Source: Elymus sibiricus (lineage: Eukaryota; Streptophyta; Magnoliopsida; Poales; Poaceae). From it: 64,000 bases of DNA. How positions within the stretch are numbered: the stretch's first letter is position 1; every line of letters starts with the position of its first letter. Below are positions 21,838-32,243 of the stretch, in pieces. The notes under the pieces are model-generated. The model had not been told where the DNA came from and searched no databases. It saw only the letters and a list, made by a program, of their open reading frames with translations. The DNA lies in contig CM077670.1 in assembly GCA_039707655.1 (NCBI GenBank), positions 148,160,001-148,224,000 of the forward strand, read 5' to 3'. The translations under genes were made by a program, and so were the position numbers.

Positions 21838-24682
21838 TGTTGGGAGGCAACCCAATGAATAAAATAAATTTTTGTTTTACCTTCTGTTTTTGTGTGTTTA
21901 CACAATTATAGCCTCTGTTATGATTGTGTTTTTATCTATTAATTAGTGTTTGTGCCAAGTAATGCCTTTGGGATGATTTGGAAGATAGTATAATTGATGC
22001 TGTTTGAAAACAGAAACTTTTGCATCAGTGCTGGAATTTTTATTTTTTTATGGAGCATAAGAAACTTCTGAATTTTTTACAAAATATTTACATATGAATT
22101 TCCCACGTTGTACTAATTTTTCAGAATTTTTGGAGTTACAGAAGTATGACTTTAATACAGATCTTTACAGACTGTTCTGTTTTAGACAGATTCTGTTTTT
22201 GTTGCATACTTTGTTTATTTTGATGAATCTGTGGATCGTATCGTGGGGTATAAGTCATGGAGAAGTTGGAGTACAGTAGCATTATGCCAATATTAAATAT
22301 GAATCAATTTACAATAGCACCTAAAGTTTAAGATTTATTTGTTATACTAACGGATCCCATGAGGTTTCTGTTGAGTTTTGTGTGCTGAAGTTTTCAAGTT
22401 TTGGGTGAGACTAGGATGGATAAAGGAATAAGGAGCGGCAAGAGCCTAAGCTTGGGGATGCCCAAGGCACCCCAAGGTAATATTCAAGGAAGACTCAAGC
22501 ATCTAAGCTTGGGGATGCCCCGGAAGGCATCCCCTCTTTCGTCTACAATCTATCGGTAACTCACTTGGAAATATATTTTTATTCATCACATGATATGTGT
22601 TTTACTTGGAGCATCTTGTGACATAGTTTGTTTGCTTTTTAGTTTGTCACAATCATATTTGCTGAACACACCTTTTTGAGAGGGACACACATTATTCGTG
22701 ATTTGTTAGAATACTCTATGTGCTTCACTTATATCTTTTGAGCTAGGCAGTTGCTCTAGTGCTTCACTTATATCTTTTAGAGCACGGCGGTGGTTATATT
22801 TTAAAGAAATAGTTGCACTCTCATGCTTCACTTATATCTTTTTGAGAGTCTAATTAATAGCAATGGTAATATGCACGGGTTATGAATTTGGTCCTAATAT
22901 GATAGGTATTCAAGAGCGATATAATAAAAAATTCATGTAGATCACTGAATATGATAAGTTTGATTCCTTGCAATAGTTTTGCGATATTAAGATGGTAATA
23001 TGTGGGAGGTGCTAGTAGATAATTGTGCTTTAGTAAGAATATTGGTATTAAGGTTTGTGATTCCCGAAGCAAGCACGTATGCTCTGTCGTTATGCTAAGA
23101 AGTTGGAGCATGATTTATTATTGATTGTCTTCCTTTGTGTGGCGGTCGGGGGCGCGCGATGGTTAACTCCTGCCAACCTCCCCCCTAGGGGCATGTGTAG
23201 TAGTACTTTGCTTCGAGGGCTAATAAACTTTTGCAATAAGTATGTGAGTTCTTTATGACTAATGTGAGTCCATGGATTATATGCGCTCTCACCTTTCCGC
23301 AATTTGCTAGCCTCTTCGGTACCGTGCATTGCCCTTTCTCACATCGAGAGTCGGTGCAAACTTCACCGGTGCATCCAAACCCCATGATATGATACTCTCT
23401 ATCACACATAAGCCTCCTTATATCTTCCTCAAAACAGCCACCATACCTACCTATCATGGCATTTCCATAGCCATTCCAAGATATATTGCCATGCAACTTC
23501 CACCATTCCGTTTTTTTACGACACACATCATCATTGTCATATTGCTTTGCATGATCATATAGCTGACATAGTATTTGTGGCTCAGCCACCGTTCATCATT
23601 TTTATACATGTTACACTAGTATCATTGCACATCCTAGTACACCGCCAGAGGCATTCATATAGAGTCATATTTTTGTTCTAGTTTCGAGTTGTAATTTTCT
23701 TTTGAGTTGTGAGTAAATAGAAGTATGATGATCATCATTATTAGAGCATTGTCCCCATGAGGAAATAAATAAATAATAGAAAACAAAAAGAGCCCAAAAA
23801 GAGCCCACGAAAAAAGGAAAAAAAAGAGAAAAAAAGAAAAAAAGAGAGAAGAAAAAAAAATAAAAAAAAGAAAAATGAAAAGAGAGAAAAAGAGAGAAGG
23901 GGCAGTGTTACTATCCTTTTCCATACTTGTGCTTCAAAGTAGCACCATGTTTTTCATATAGAGAGTCTCCTATTTTGTCACTTTCATACACTAGTGGGAA
24001 TTTTTCATTATAGAACTTGGCTTGTATAATCCGATGATGGGCTTCCTCAAATGCCCGAGGTCTTCATGAGCAAGCAAGTTGGATGCACACCCACTTAGTT
24101 TTCATGTTGACCTTTCATACACTTATAGCTCTTAGTGCATCCATTGCATGATAATCCCTACTCCTCGCGTTGACATCAATTGAAGGGCATCTCCATAGCC
24201 CATTGATTAGCCGCGTCGATGTGAGACTATCTTCTTATTTTTGACTTCCCCTTATTAATCTCTATCATCACATTCTATTCTACCCATAGTGCTATATCCA
24301 TGGCTTGCGCTAATGTATTGCGTGGGGGTTGAAAAAGCTGAAGCGCGTTAAAAGGTATGAACCAATTGCTTGGCTAAAACCGGGGTTGTGCATGATAAAT
24401 ACTTTGTCTTAAGAAGATGGAGCATGACAGGATTATATGATTTTGTCGGGATAACTTTCTTTAGCATTTTTATTTTTAAAGACATGATTGTTTATTAGTA
24501 TGCCTGAGTATTGATGTCTTTATATCAAATTATAGACTATTGCTTTGAATCATTCGGATCATATTATTCATACCATAAGAGAGATTACACGATGAAACAA
24601 GTTACGTAGCATTTCACATCAAAAATTCTGTTTTTATCATTTACCTACTCGAGGACGAGCAGGAATTAAGCTTGAGGATGCT
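21838..24682 (+). other. Non-coding internal region of the 19479-26229 element
   Basis: No plus-strand coding remains. It contains two 'aagcttggggatgcc' blocks near 22449 and 22506, a repeated phrase TGCTTCACTTATATCTTTT (three copies, 22720-22840), and an A/G-rich run at 23790-23900. A minus-strand frame of 134 codons (23185-23589) is shared with the sister element. The polypurine-type end GAATTAAGCTTGAGGATGC precedes the 3' LTR. Confidence 0.65.
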
Positions 24683-26229
24683 TGATACGTCCCCAACGTA
24701 TCTATAATTTTTTATTCTTCCATGCCATTATAGTATCAATCTTGGATGTTTTTATATGCAATTATATAACATTTTTGGGACTAACCTATTAACATATTGC
24801 CCAGTGCTAGTTGCTGTTTTCTGCTTGTTTTTGGTTTTTCAGGAAATCAGTACAAAACGAAGTCCAAATGCCACGAAACTTTTTGACGATTTTTTTCTGG
24901 ACAAAAGAGACCCTGGAAGCTTCGGGAGGAAGCCAAAAGCTTCACGAGGAAGCCACAAGGCAACAGGGCGCGGCCCCAGGGGGCACGCCCTGATGCCTTG
25001 TGGGCCCCTCGTGGCTCCTTTTAACCTAATTCCACTTCTATAAATTCTCAAATATTCGGAAACCATCAGAGAGCCAGAAGAGAAAACCCTACCGCCACCG
25101 CAAGCCTCTGTTCTTCCGCGATCCCATCTAGAGGCCTTTTTCGGTACTCTGCCGGAGGGGGAATCGATCACGGAGGGCTTCTACATCAACCTTGCTGCCC
25201 TTCCGATGATGTGTGAATAGTTTACCACAGACCTATGTGTCCATAGCTAGTAGCTAGATGGCTTCTTCTCTCTCTTTGATCTTAAATACCATGTTCTCCT
25301 CGATGTTCTTGGAGTTCTATCCGATGTAATCTTCTTTTACGGTGTGTTTGTTGGGATCCGATGAATTGTGAGTTTATGATCAGATTATTCATGAGAAATA
25401 TTTGAGTCTTCTCTGAACTCTTTTATGCATGATTTTTATAGCTTTGTATTTCTCTCCGATCTATCGATTTGGTTTGGCCAACTAGATTGGTTTATCTTGC
25501 AATGGGAGAGGTGCTTTGTGATGGGTTCAATCTTGCGGTGCTAAATCCCAGTGACAGAAAGGGACATGACACATATTTGTATTGTTGCCATTAAGGATAA
25601 AAATATAGGGTTGAATTATATTGCTTGAGTTGACTTTGTTTACATCATGTCATCTTGCTTAAGGCGTTACTCTGTTTTATACTTAATACCCTAGATGCAT
25701 GCTGGATAGCGGTCGATGGGTGGAGTAATAGTAGTAAATGTAGGGAGGAGTCAGTCTACTTGTCTCGGACATGATGCTTATATACATGATCATTGCCATG
25801 AATCCGTCGTAATTATTTGCTTTTTTATCAATTGCCCAACAGTACTTTGTTTACCCACTGTATGTTCTACGCTCGAGAGAGAAGCCTCTAGTGAAAACTA
25901 TGGCCCCCGGGTCTATCTTTATCATATATTAAAATCCAAAAATACCTTGCTGCAATTTATTTAATTTCATTTTATTTTGCAATTTATATTTCTATCTATC
26001 ACTATCAGAATTAATCCTTGCAAATAACCGCTAAGAGGATTGACAACCCTCTTATTTGCGTTGGGTGCAAGTGTTTGCTTTTGTGTGTGTAGGTGCTGCT
26101 AAAGGGATTTTGTGTGGTTCTTCTACTGGATTGATAACCTTGGTTCTTAACTGAGGGAAATACTTATCTCTATTATACTGCATCATCCTCTCCTCTTCAG
26201 GGAAATACCAACGCAATCTGCAAGTAGCA
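24683..26229 (+). repeat. 3' LTR of the 19479-26229 element
   Basis: The LTR is 1547 bp, starting TGATACGTCCCCAACGTATC and ending TCTGCAAGTAGCA just before the gcgac TSD copy. Confidence 0.92.
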
Positions 26230-26234
26230 GCGAC

Positions 26235-26869
26235 CTCCTCCAGCCGAAGAGGAAAGAACCGGCACCTCGGAGGTAAATTCTTATACTCCCGAAGTGAATT
26301 TGGAAGTCTCTTCTAAGTAGAGTTTCTAACACATCTCTTTTTAGTCCGCAACGTCTCCATATAGGCGACGACGCCTCGGACGGGCTGCCTCCGCCCTCGA
26401 TGGCGGATAGCGCGACTCCTAAGCGCGTAGCGACCCCTCCTGCCCTTGAAGGGCTGGGGGAGGGGACATCTGACCCGGTCCCCCTCGTCAACACGACGTT
26501 GACCAAGGTACAAGTTTCTGCAGCCGAGGCCAAGACCTTGGCCGAACGGGATCAAGGGGACGCAGTCCCTGAGGTCCCTAAAGAAGGGTTGGGCCAGACA
26601 GCGGCCCCACCCCAAGCATCTCCAGCGCCAACGCCACAGCCGGAAGCTTCTATTCCCACCATGACGGTGGTGGGACCTGAGGCCGTTCTACCCACCCCTC
26701 CCGCCAAGGGTGTGCTACCGCGGGGTGGGCCGACGAGATGGGGGTAGCCTTAACAGGCACCTCTATTACCGAAGAGCACCATGCCCTTATCGGCGCGGCG
26801 CTGAGCGGCTTCCGGTTCGTAGAGGCGGGAATGCACGAGGTCTTCAAGGGCCTCATCAACGGCTTTGAG
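26235..26869 (+). pseudogene. Antisense LTR gene, middle exons
   Basis: The interrupted exon resumes at 26235 and ends GAG|GTAAATTC at 26272. An acceptor TTTTTAG at 26344 starts the next exon, whose frame (MADSATPKRVATPPALEGLG) is proline- and alanine-rich. A frame change near 26740 leads into EEHHALIGAALSGFRFVEAG and ends at donor GAG|GTACATTG (26869). The matching exon end in the 49-kb element encodes FNRFRLAEAGILEAFVGLSK with a GAG|GTATG donor, so the splice structure is shared. Confidence 0.6.
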
Positions 26870-27142
26870 GTACATTGCCCAGCACTTGTTCCATGTATAA
26901 GTAGGTGCTTTTATCCGAAGACTTTTTACTGTGCAGTAGAGTAGCATATGTAAGTGTCTGCGCAGCAGTAGCCCCCCGAGCCCAAAGCTGGTTCGAAGAA
27001 CTGGCTTTGGGGTCGAGATAGGTTATTATTGGCAAAGCCGAAATGTAGTAGTCCCCAAGACTCCGGCTGGTTTTATCAGAGAAGCCGGTTAGAGGATTGA
27101 CATTTCAACTGGGAGACTAAGTAAGTAAATGTCCATGTGTAG

Positions 27143-27257
27143 GTTTCGTCCTCGGCTCCGAACTCCACCACTAAGGATATAGCGAAGATGAATCGGAAGC
27201 TCAATCGCTCCAAGGAGGATCTTGATCTGATGAAAAAGCAGATCGAGTGGGCCCAAG
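27143..27257 (+). pseudogene. Antisense LTR gene, small coiled-coil exon
   Basis: The exon is bounded by TGTGTAG|GTTTCG and CAAG|GTAAGC. It encodes KDIAKMNRKLNRSKEDLDLM and continues as a heptad-like charged helix. The homologous exon at about 49880-49991 keeps the GTAAGC donor but has lost an obvious AG acceptor. Confidence 0.55.
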
Positions 27258-27341
27258 GTAAGCAAAAAATTGCTGCGCTATCACATGCACCTTGAATTTG
27301 TTTTAGCTATGATGCTAATGCCAAGCTGTTTTATGCGGCAG

Positions 27342-28216
27342 CTGTGACGACGGAGCTTGAGGCTCTGAAGGCTGAGCTGAAGAAGACTCAGCAGGAGGCA
27401 GAGCAGCAAAAGGCTGCGGCCGTATGGGCCGGGAAGGAGCTGGCCGAAGAGAAGGCGGCTCGGGACAAAGACCAGGCCCGGCTCCTCAAGGTGGAGGACA
27501 CCCTGAAGGGCATGCACCTTGAACACGACGCCCTTCAGGAAAAGGAGAAGAAAGCGGACGCGGAGCTCAAGAAGCTGCGCTTGGCGCCCGCCGAGGTCCA
27601 GACCCAGGCCCGGGCGGACCACGAGGTGCTCCAGCATGTGAGGCAGATTGCTACTAGTAAGCCATTCCTGCTTCAATGTGTTTTTGGCCGCAAGGGGTTT
27701 ATCGAGCTCCCTCAACTATGGCGATCCGCAGAGGCGTTCGCGGATCTCCCGAGGAGCGTGGCAGACGCCGGACGCTACTTCAGTGCTCGGGAGAGCCATG
27801 CCACGGAGAGAGAGTTCTGGCAACAATTCCAGGCACCATCGCATCCAGAACCGCTGAATCACCAGATGAACCAGCTGATGGAGCTCTTCCGGATAGCGAA
27901 ACTGGTGCTGCAAGATCTCTACGTCCAACTCTGGCCCTCAGACACGCTGCCGACCAGCTTCTTCAGTCTAGTGGCCCGTCTGCAAGAGGCCGGTCCCCAA
28001 GTGACGCGTTGGAAGCAGTCTACGTGCTTGGAGGGCGTCCAGCGGGCATATGCCTGCATGAAGATGCACTACCCGTGCCATGACGCGTCGCTCGTGGCCT
28101 CGGGCCCCCCCCCCCCCGAAGGGAAAGTCTGGACCGCGAAGCAGTTTCTTGCCGGGGTGTTGGAGGGAGCTCGGATCACCGAGGCCCAGTGCCCTAACAA
28201 CACTTTGTATTTTTAG
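27342..28216 (+). CDS. Antisense LTR gene, 3' exon, open (about 290 codons)
   Basis: After acceptor GCGGCAG at 27341 the frame stays open to TAG at 28214-28216. The first 90 residues form a strong coiled coil (TTELEALKAELKKTQQEAEQ, AERD/AARDKDQ-type heptads). Then come a conserved block FADLPRSVADAGRYFSARES, the motif LMELFRIAKLVLQDLYVQLW and a C-terminal part CLEGVQRAYACMKMHYP. The copy at 50078-50820 keeps the same order: FTDLPRSVSDACQYYSMHED, LMELHCVAKPAMEDL, CLEGARQAYASMKMHYP. This exon is intact although the 5' exons are broken. Biochemical function is unknown. Confidence 0.6.
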
Positions 28217-29070
28217 TTTTATACTTCGAAATGCCGAAGTTAGCAAGGTGTAAATACATGCTTTTATTTGAAATGAATGCGTCTTTATATTCCGACATGC
28301 GAGTGTGCATTTGTTGTTTTTTTTACTCCTGTGTGACCGATTTAGAACTGAAAGCAACCAGTCGTTGGCTTCAGCCCCTTTGTATCCTATACAAAGGGTG
28401 TTTCATATGTAGTCCTGACCCTTAGCCGACGTCTCGGTTCCCGGGGGTGGTCCATGCATATGAAACAAGGCAATTAGACTATGTTGGTGTTATAGCTTTC
28501 ACTTAGTCTTAGGAGCTTAACTGTGGGGGCTGGTAACAAGCCCCCGATGTGTAAAGTGCTCGGCGGTAGCCGGGGTTTAAGACACTACTCACTTCAGCTT
28601 ATTTTAAGGAAAAGCCCCTCGTTTGACACGGAGGATATCTAGCGATCCTTTGTTTGACACTGTCATCGGCTGGCCGACCAGTTTACGCTTACCAAGACAG
28701 TCAGTTTTTGGCTTTCTCCACTGAGGCGCTTTACCATGCAAGTTGGAAGAGCAATCGCAGTGGTTCTCCCTTTACACCCTTAGCCGAATAGATCAGGAAC
28801 GTAAGAGGTAAGCATAGGAGCCGAGCAACCCAACTATTGACTAAAATCGAGGTTCGAAACTGATTCATATAATGCAACATTCGAGACGCCGAAGAGTCGC
28901 TTCAGACTTTCATTTTAGGACATTAGTTTTAAAGCTGAGCCCGTAAAATGGTCTCTTTTCTCAAAGGCAGTTAATGAAAGGAACGTAAGAATATGCGTGG
29001 TGACCTCGAAGGGCCTATTCTCCTTTATTTCATATGGTCAAGCCGTACATGCCGAGCTTTAACACCGACA
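28217..29070 (-). other. U3-end spacer of the solo LTR
   Basis: No coding was found. The stretch aligns with 50890-51880 of the second Gypsy element through several phrases (for example AACCAGTCGTTGGCTTC / GACCAGTCGTCGGCTTC and CAATCGCAGTGGT). It runs from the 3' end of the antisense gene to the LTR start on the minus strand (TGTCGGTGTTAAAGC at 29070). Confidence 0.6.
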
Positions 29071-29229
29071 CTTCCCATTTTGCAATCTCGTCCTCATGCC
29101 GTTTGAGAGAAACCACCGTGCTGCTATCTTTCCCTTAGGACAAGGAATATGCTTCTTTTTTATTGGCGTATGTGTCATCAACTATTATTGGCCAGTAATT
29201 GTTTCCTTTCTACCTCTTTTTGCAAACAG

Positions 29230-29423
29230 GGCTATCCATTTCACCTCATTGCTATTGCAACCTTTTGGTGAACTGCACAAATCACTTTTTTCTTAAGAGT
29301 GTTTTGTGCAGTTCCACTAAAATGTCACACGAGCAACGTTTCTACATTTCAGTGGGACTGCACAAAGGGAGATTGGTTGTGCTATCCTCCTCATCCAACT
29401 CTGAGCCTAATCTTCTCCAACAG
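29230..29423 (+). ncRNA. Putative internal exon of noncoding unit A, with hairpin
   Basis: It is bounded by TGCAAACAG|GG (29221-29230) and CCAACAG|GTAGTT (29423). It contains three copies of the recurrent GTGGAACTGCACAAA-type motif: direct at 29264-29282, inverted at 29302-29322 and direct at 29345-29364. The first two can pair in a short hairpin. No conserved frame is seen. Unit C has a diverged equivalent at about 42525-42620 in which the inverted copy has decayed. Confidence 0.4.
29264..29322 (+). ncRNA. Candidate small-RNA-like hairpin
   Basis: TTTGGTGAACTGCACAAAT is followed by about 19 nt and then by TTTTGTGCAGTTCCACTAAA, the exact reverse complement of the consensus motif found elsewhere in the unit. 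The predicted stem is about 18-19 bp with few mismatches. Arms of about 20 nt are in the size range of a miRNA duplex, but the stem is short for a plant pri-miRNA, so this is only a candidate. Confidence 0.35.
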
Positions 29424-29537
29424 GTAGTTATTTTATGAGAGATTGCAAAGGTGATTGACTTCTATTTGTGTGTGTATGTTTCATCAACTAGTGCCATTAT
29501 TATTGTAATAACACTTATTCAATATCTTTGCAAACAG

Positions 29538-29830
29538 GGATGCTCAGCTCGATTTTAGTGGAACTGCACAAAATGATTGGATGGTCCATGTCCTCCATAG
29601 ACTTCTTTCTTGGCTAACATGTCTTGTTCAGTTTGACACAGCTGCGTGAAACTAGCCGCTGACCAATGAACACCGTGGCCAGGAAATGGAACCATGCCTA
29701 CGGACAACATCGATCAATTTTTTATTTTTCTTTATTTGTAGACCTTCTCACAACTTTGTCTTCAGTTGTGATGTAAATATTGGGGCTGATCTGTGAATCA
29801 TTGAGATGCATTAGCATCCATGTTAGTTTA
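29538..29830 (+). ncRNA. Putative terminal exon of noncoding unit A
   Basis: It follows the acceptor-like TTTGCAAACAG|GG at 29537. The motif TTTTAGTGGAACTGCACAAA is exact at 29553-29572. The exon matches unit C 43554-43870, ending with the shared GTGAATCATTGAGATGCAT (29795 and 43831). No long or shared reading frame exists. The 3' end is estimated from where the two copies stop matching. Confidence 0.4.
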
Positions 29831-29831
29831 T

Positions 29832-29930
29832 TTTGTATTTGATGGAATGTTGTGACGAGACAACCTTGTATTTGATGGAATGTTGTAACGAGACAACCTT
29901 GTATTTGATGGAATGTTGTAACGAGACAAC
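29832..29930. repeat. Tandem repeat, three copies of 33 bp
   Basis: Units at 29832-29864, 29865-29897 and 29898-29930, each (C/T)TTGTATTTGATGGAATGTT plus GT(A/G)ACGAGACAAC. Units two and three are identical; unit one differs at two positions. The multiple-of-three period keeps minus-strand frames open across it (11-residue repeats), an artefact of periodicity. Confidence 0.9.
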
Positions 29931-30489
29931 CTAGGAGGCAAGAGGACACAATGAACCAAAGTTGAAAGCTTCATAGCATTACAGTATAATTTATTATGCT
30001 GGAAAATTATGTGACATATAAACAAATCTTGAATGCTTGATAGCAATGCCAGAAACCATTGAACTTCCTTTCGCCGATTTGTGGTACATCCAGCATCCAG
30101 GACCACGTGCCATGCACCAATATTGAGTGCACAACCGCAGGGGAGGTTCACCCCAGTCATTGCGCCGCAGTAATAATGACAAATGAGCAGTCAAATCATA
30201 GAGCCCCGCCTTTGCCACAGTAAGTTGCTTGGACGAAGCAACCATCATTTCACTTTTCGTTGAATCCGCTCATACACCAATATTCCCACAGTAAGTTGCT
30301 CCGATGAAGCAACCATCATTTGACCTTTCCCACAGTAAGTAGTACCTCCTTTTTATTCTAGAAACCACTACACGCGAATATTGGACGGTAGCAGCACAAC
30401 ATCAAGTGTACGGGTTTATGGGGCTCAATTCAAAAATCGAAACCAACCAATGAACTACTAGACGGTGAGCGTTTGGAGTAGTAGTACGT
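29931..30489. other. Spacer with a duplicated phrase, no gene seen
   Basis: CCACAGTAAGTTGCTT and GAAGCAACCATCATTT occur together near 30218-30250 and again near 30288-30322, a short diverged tandem duplication. GTACATCCAGCATCCAGGAC and CACGTG near 30085 resemble 38248-38280. The last five bases (tacgt) are the left TSD of the next element. Confidence 0.5.
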
Positions 30490-32042
30490 TGATACATCTC
30501 CAATGTATCTATAATTTTTGATTGTTCCATGCTATTATAGTATCAATCTTGGATGTTTTTATATCCAATTATATATCATTTTTTGGGACTAACCTATTAA
30601 CCTAGTGCCCAGTGCCAGTTGCTGTTTTCTGCTTGTTTTTGGCTTTTCAGAGAAACAGTACCAAATGAAGTCCAAATGCCACGAAACTTTTTGGAGATTT
30701 TTTTCTGGACAAAAGAGACCTTGGAAGCTTCGGGGGGAGGCCAGAAGCCTCACGGAGGCTTCACAAGGCAACAGGGAGCGCCCTAGGGTGGGGGGCGCCG
30801 TGTTGCCTTGTGGGGCCGACGTGACTCTGTTGGACCTAGATCCACTTCTATAAATTAACAAATACTGCGAAACCATCAGAGAGACAGAAGAAAAACCCTT
30901 TCCGCCGCCGCAAGCCTCTATTCATCCACGATCCCATCTGGAGGCCTTTTCCGGTACTCTGCCGGAAGGGGAATCGATCACGGAGGGCTTCTACATCAAC
31001 CTTGCTTCCCTTCCGATGATGTGTGAGTAGTTTACCACAGACCTACGGGTCCATAGCTAGTAGCTAGATGGCTTCTTCTCTCTCTTTGATCTTCAATACC
31101 ATGTTCTCCTCAATGTTCTTGGAGTTCTATCCGATGTAATCTTCTTTTGTGGTGTGTTTGTTGGGATCCGATGAATTGTGAGTTTATGATCAGATTATTC
31201 ATGAGAAATATTTGAGTCTTCTCTGAAATCTTTTATGCATGATTAAATATAGGTTTGTATTTCTCTCCGATCTATCGATTTGGTTTGGCCTACCAGATTG
31301 ATTTATCTTGCAATGGGAGAGGTGCTTTGTGATGGGTTCAATCTTGCGGTGCTCAATCCCAGTGACAGAAGGGGACATGACACGTATTTGTATTGTTGCC
31401 ATTAAGGATAAAAATATGGGGTTTATTCATATTGCTTGAATTTGCTTCTCTACATCATGTCATCTTGCTTAAGGCGTTACTCTGTTTTTATTAACTTAAT
31501 ACTCTAGATGCATGCTTCATAGCGGTCGATGAGTGGAGTAATAGTAGTAGATGCAGGCATGAGTCGGTCTACTTGTCTCGGATGTGATGCCTATATACAT
31601 GATCATTGCCATGAATCCGTCATAATTATTTGCTTTTCTGTCAATTGCCCAACAGTAATTTGTTTACCCATCATATGTTCTGTGCTCGAGAGAGAAGCCT
31701 CTAGTGAAAACTATGGCCCCCGGGTCTATCTTTATCATATAAAAAACCTCAAAATACCTTGCTGCAATTTATTTACTTTTATTTTAATTAGTATTTTATT
31801 TTATCTATTTACCTTGATAAGATTTAATCCTTGCAAATAACCGCAAAGAGGATTGACAACCCTCTTATTTGCGTTGGGTGCAAGTGTTTGCTCTTGTGTG
31901 TGCAGGTGCGCTTAAGGGAATTTTGCTTGGTTCTCCTACTAGATTGATAACCTTGGTTCTTAACTGAGGGAAATACTTATCTCTACTGTACTGCATCATC
32001 CTCTCCTCTTCGGGGAAATACCAATGCAGACTACAAGTAGCA
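30490..32042 (+). repeat. 5' LTR of the 30490-37489 element
   Basis: The LTR runs from TGATACATCTCCAATGTATC to CTACAAGTAGCA. It differs from its 3' partner mostly in the GC-rich segment near 30760-30830 and by scattered C-to-T/G-to-A type changes, as expected for an older, methylated element. Confidence 0.92.
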
Positions 32043-32053
32043 GGTAGAATTTC

Positions 32054-32071
32054 TGGCGCCGTTGCTGGGGA
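32054..32071 (+). promoter_or_regulatory. Primer-binding site, tRNA-Asp, one mismatch
   Basis: TGGCGCCGTTGCTGGGGA differs from the tRNA-Asp complement at one base and lies 11 bp after the LTR end. Confidence 0.9.
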
Positions 32072-32243
32072 GACATCATCAAAATTGCCAAGTACCTTCG
32101 CACAAATTATCATTCACTTGCATTTACTTTATTTACCTTTTATTTTCTTTTGCTTCTCGTTTTCATCTCCCCCACTTCTAATCATTTTTTTACAAAAACA
32201 CAAAAAAAATTATTTGCTTGTTTGCTCGTTTGCTTCACCATTA

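Larger units (their letters stand above)
19479..26229 (+). mobile_element. Complete non-autonomous Sabrina/WHAM-like LTR element, 6.75 kb
   Basis: LTRs at 19479-21036 and 24683-26229 flank an internal region with a perfect tRNA-Asp primer site. The TSD is gcgac (19474-19478 and 26230-26234). The left terminus has TA in place of TG (TAATACGTCTCCAACG), a decay typical of methylated cytosine deamination on the other strand. The internal region has only a short remnant of gag-like coding sequence and no protease or polymerase. The insertion split an exon of the antisense LTR gene, so it is younger than the surrounding solo LTR. Confidence 0.93.
17148..29070 (-). mobile_element. Solo LTR (about 5.2 kb) of a Gypsy element carrying an antisense gene
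   Basis: The left end is TGTCGGTGGTAAAACCGG and the right end TTTAACACCGACA; both are flanked by cttcc (17143-17147 and 29071-29075), a perfect 5-bp TSD. Removing the nested element 19479-26229 leaves about 5.17 kb. The left 260 bp is the reverse complement of the R/U5 region at 1-216, so orientation is minus. I see no gag, pol or second LTR, which makes it a solo LTR left by LTR-LTR recombination. Its U3 contains a spliced gene on the opposite strand. The antisense gene resembles the extra ORFs described for Tat/Retand-lineage Gypsy elements and the Pfam 'putative gypsy type transposon' family (Transposase_28). Lineage is an inference. Confidence 0.8.

Noticed and set aside
22440..22560. Repeated GC-rich phrases with short spacers resembling a CRISPR array
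   Set aside because: Only two diverged copies per element, found at the same place in all related retroelements; the sequence is nuclear plant DNA.
28950..29075. Possible second LTR at the right end of 17148-29070, which would make it a full element
   Set aside because: The right end does not resemble the left R/U5, and there is no primer site or gag inside; a solo LTR explains it better.
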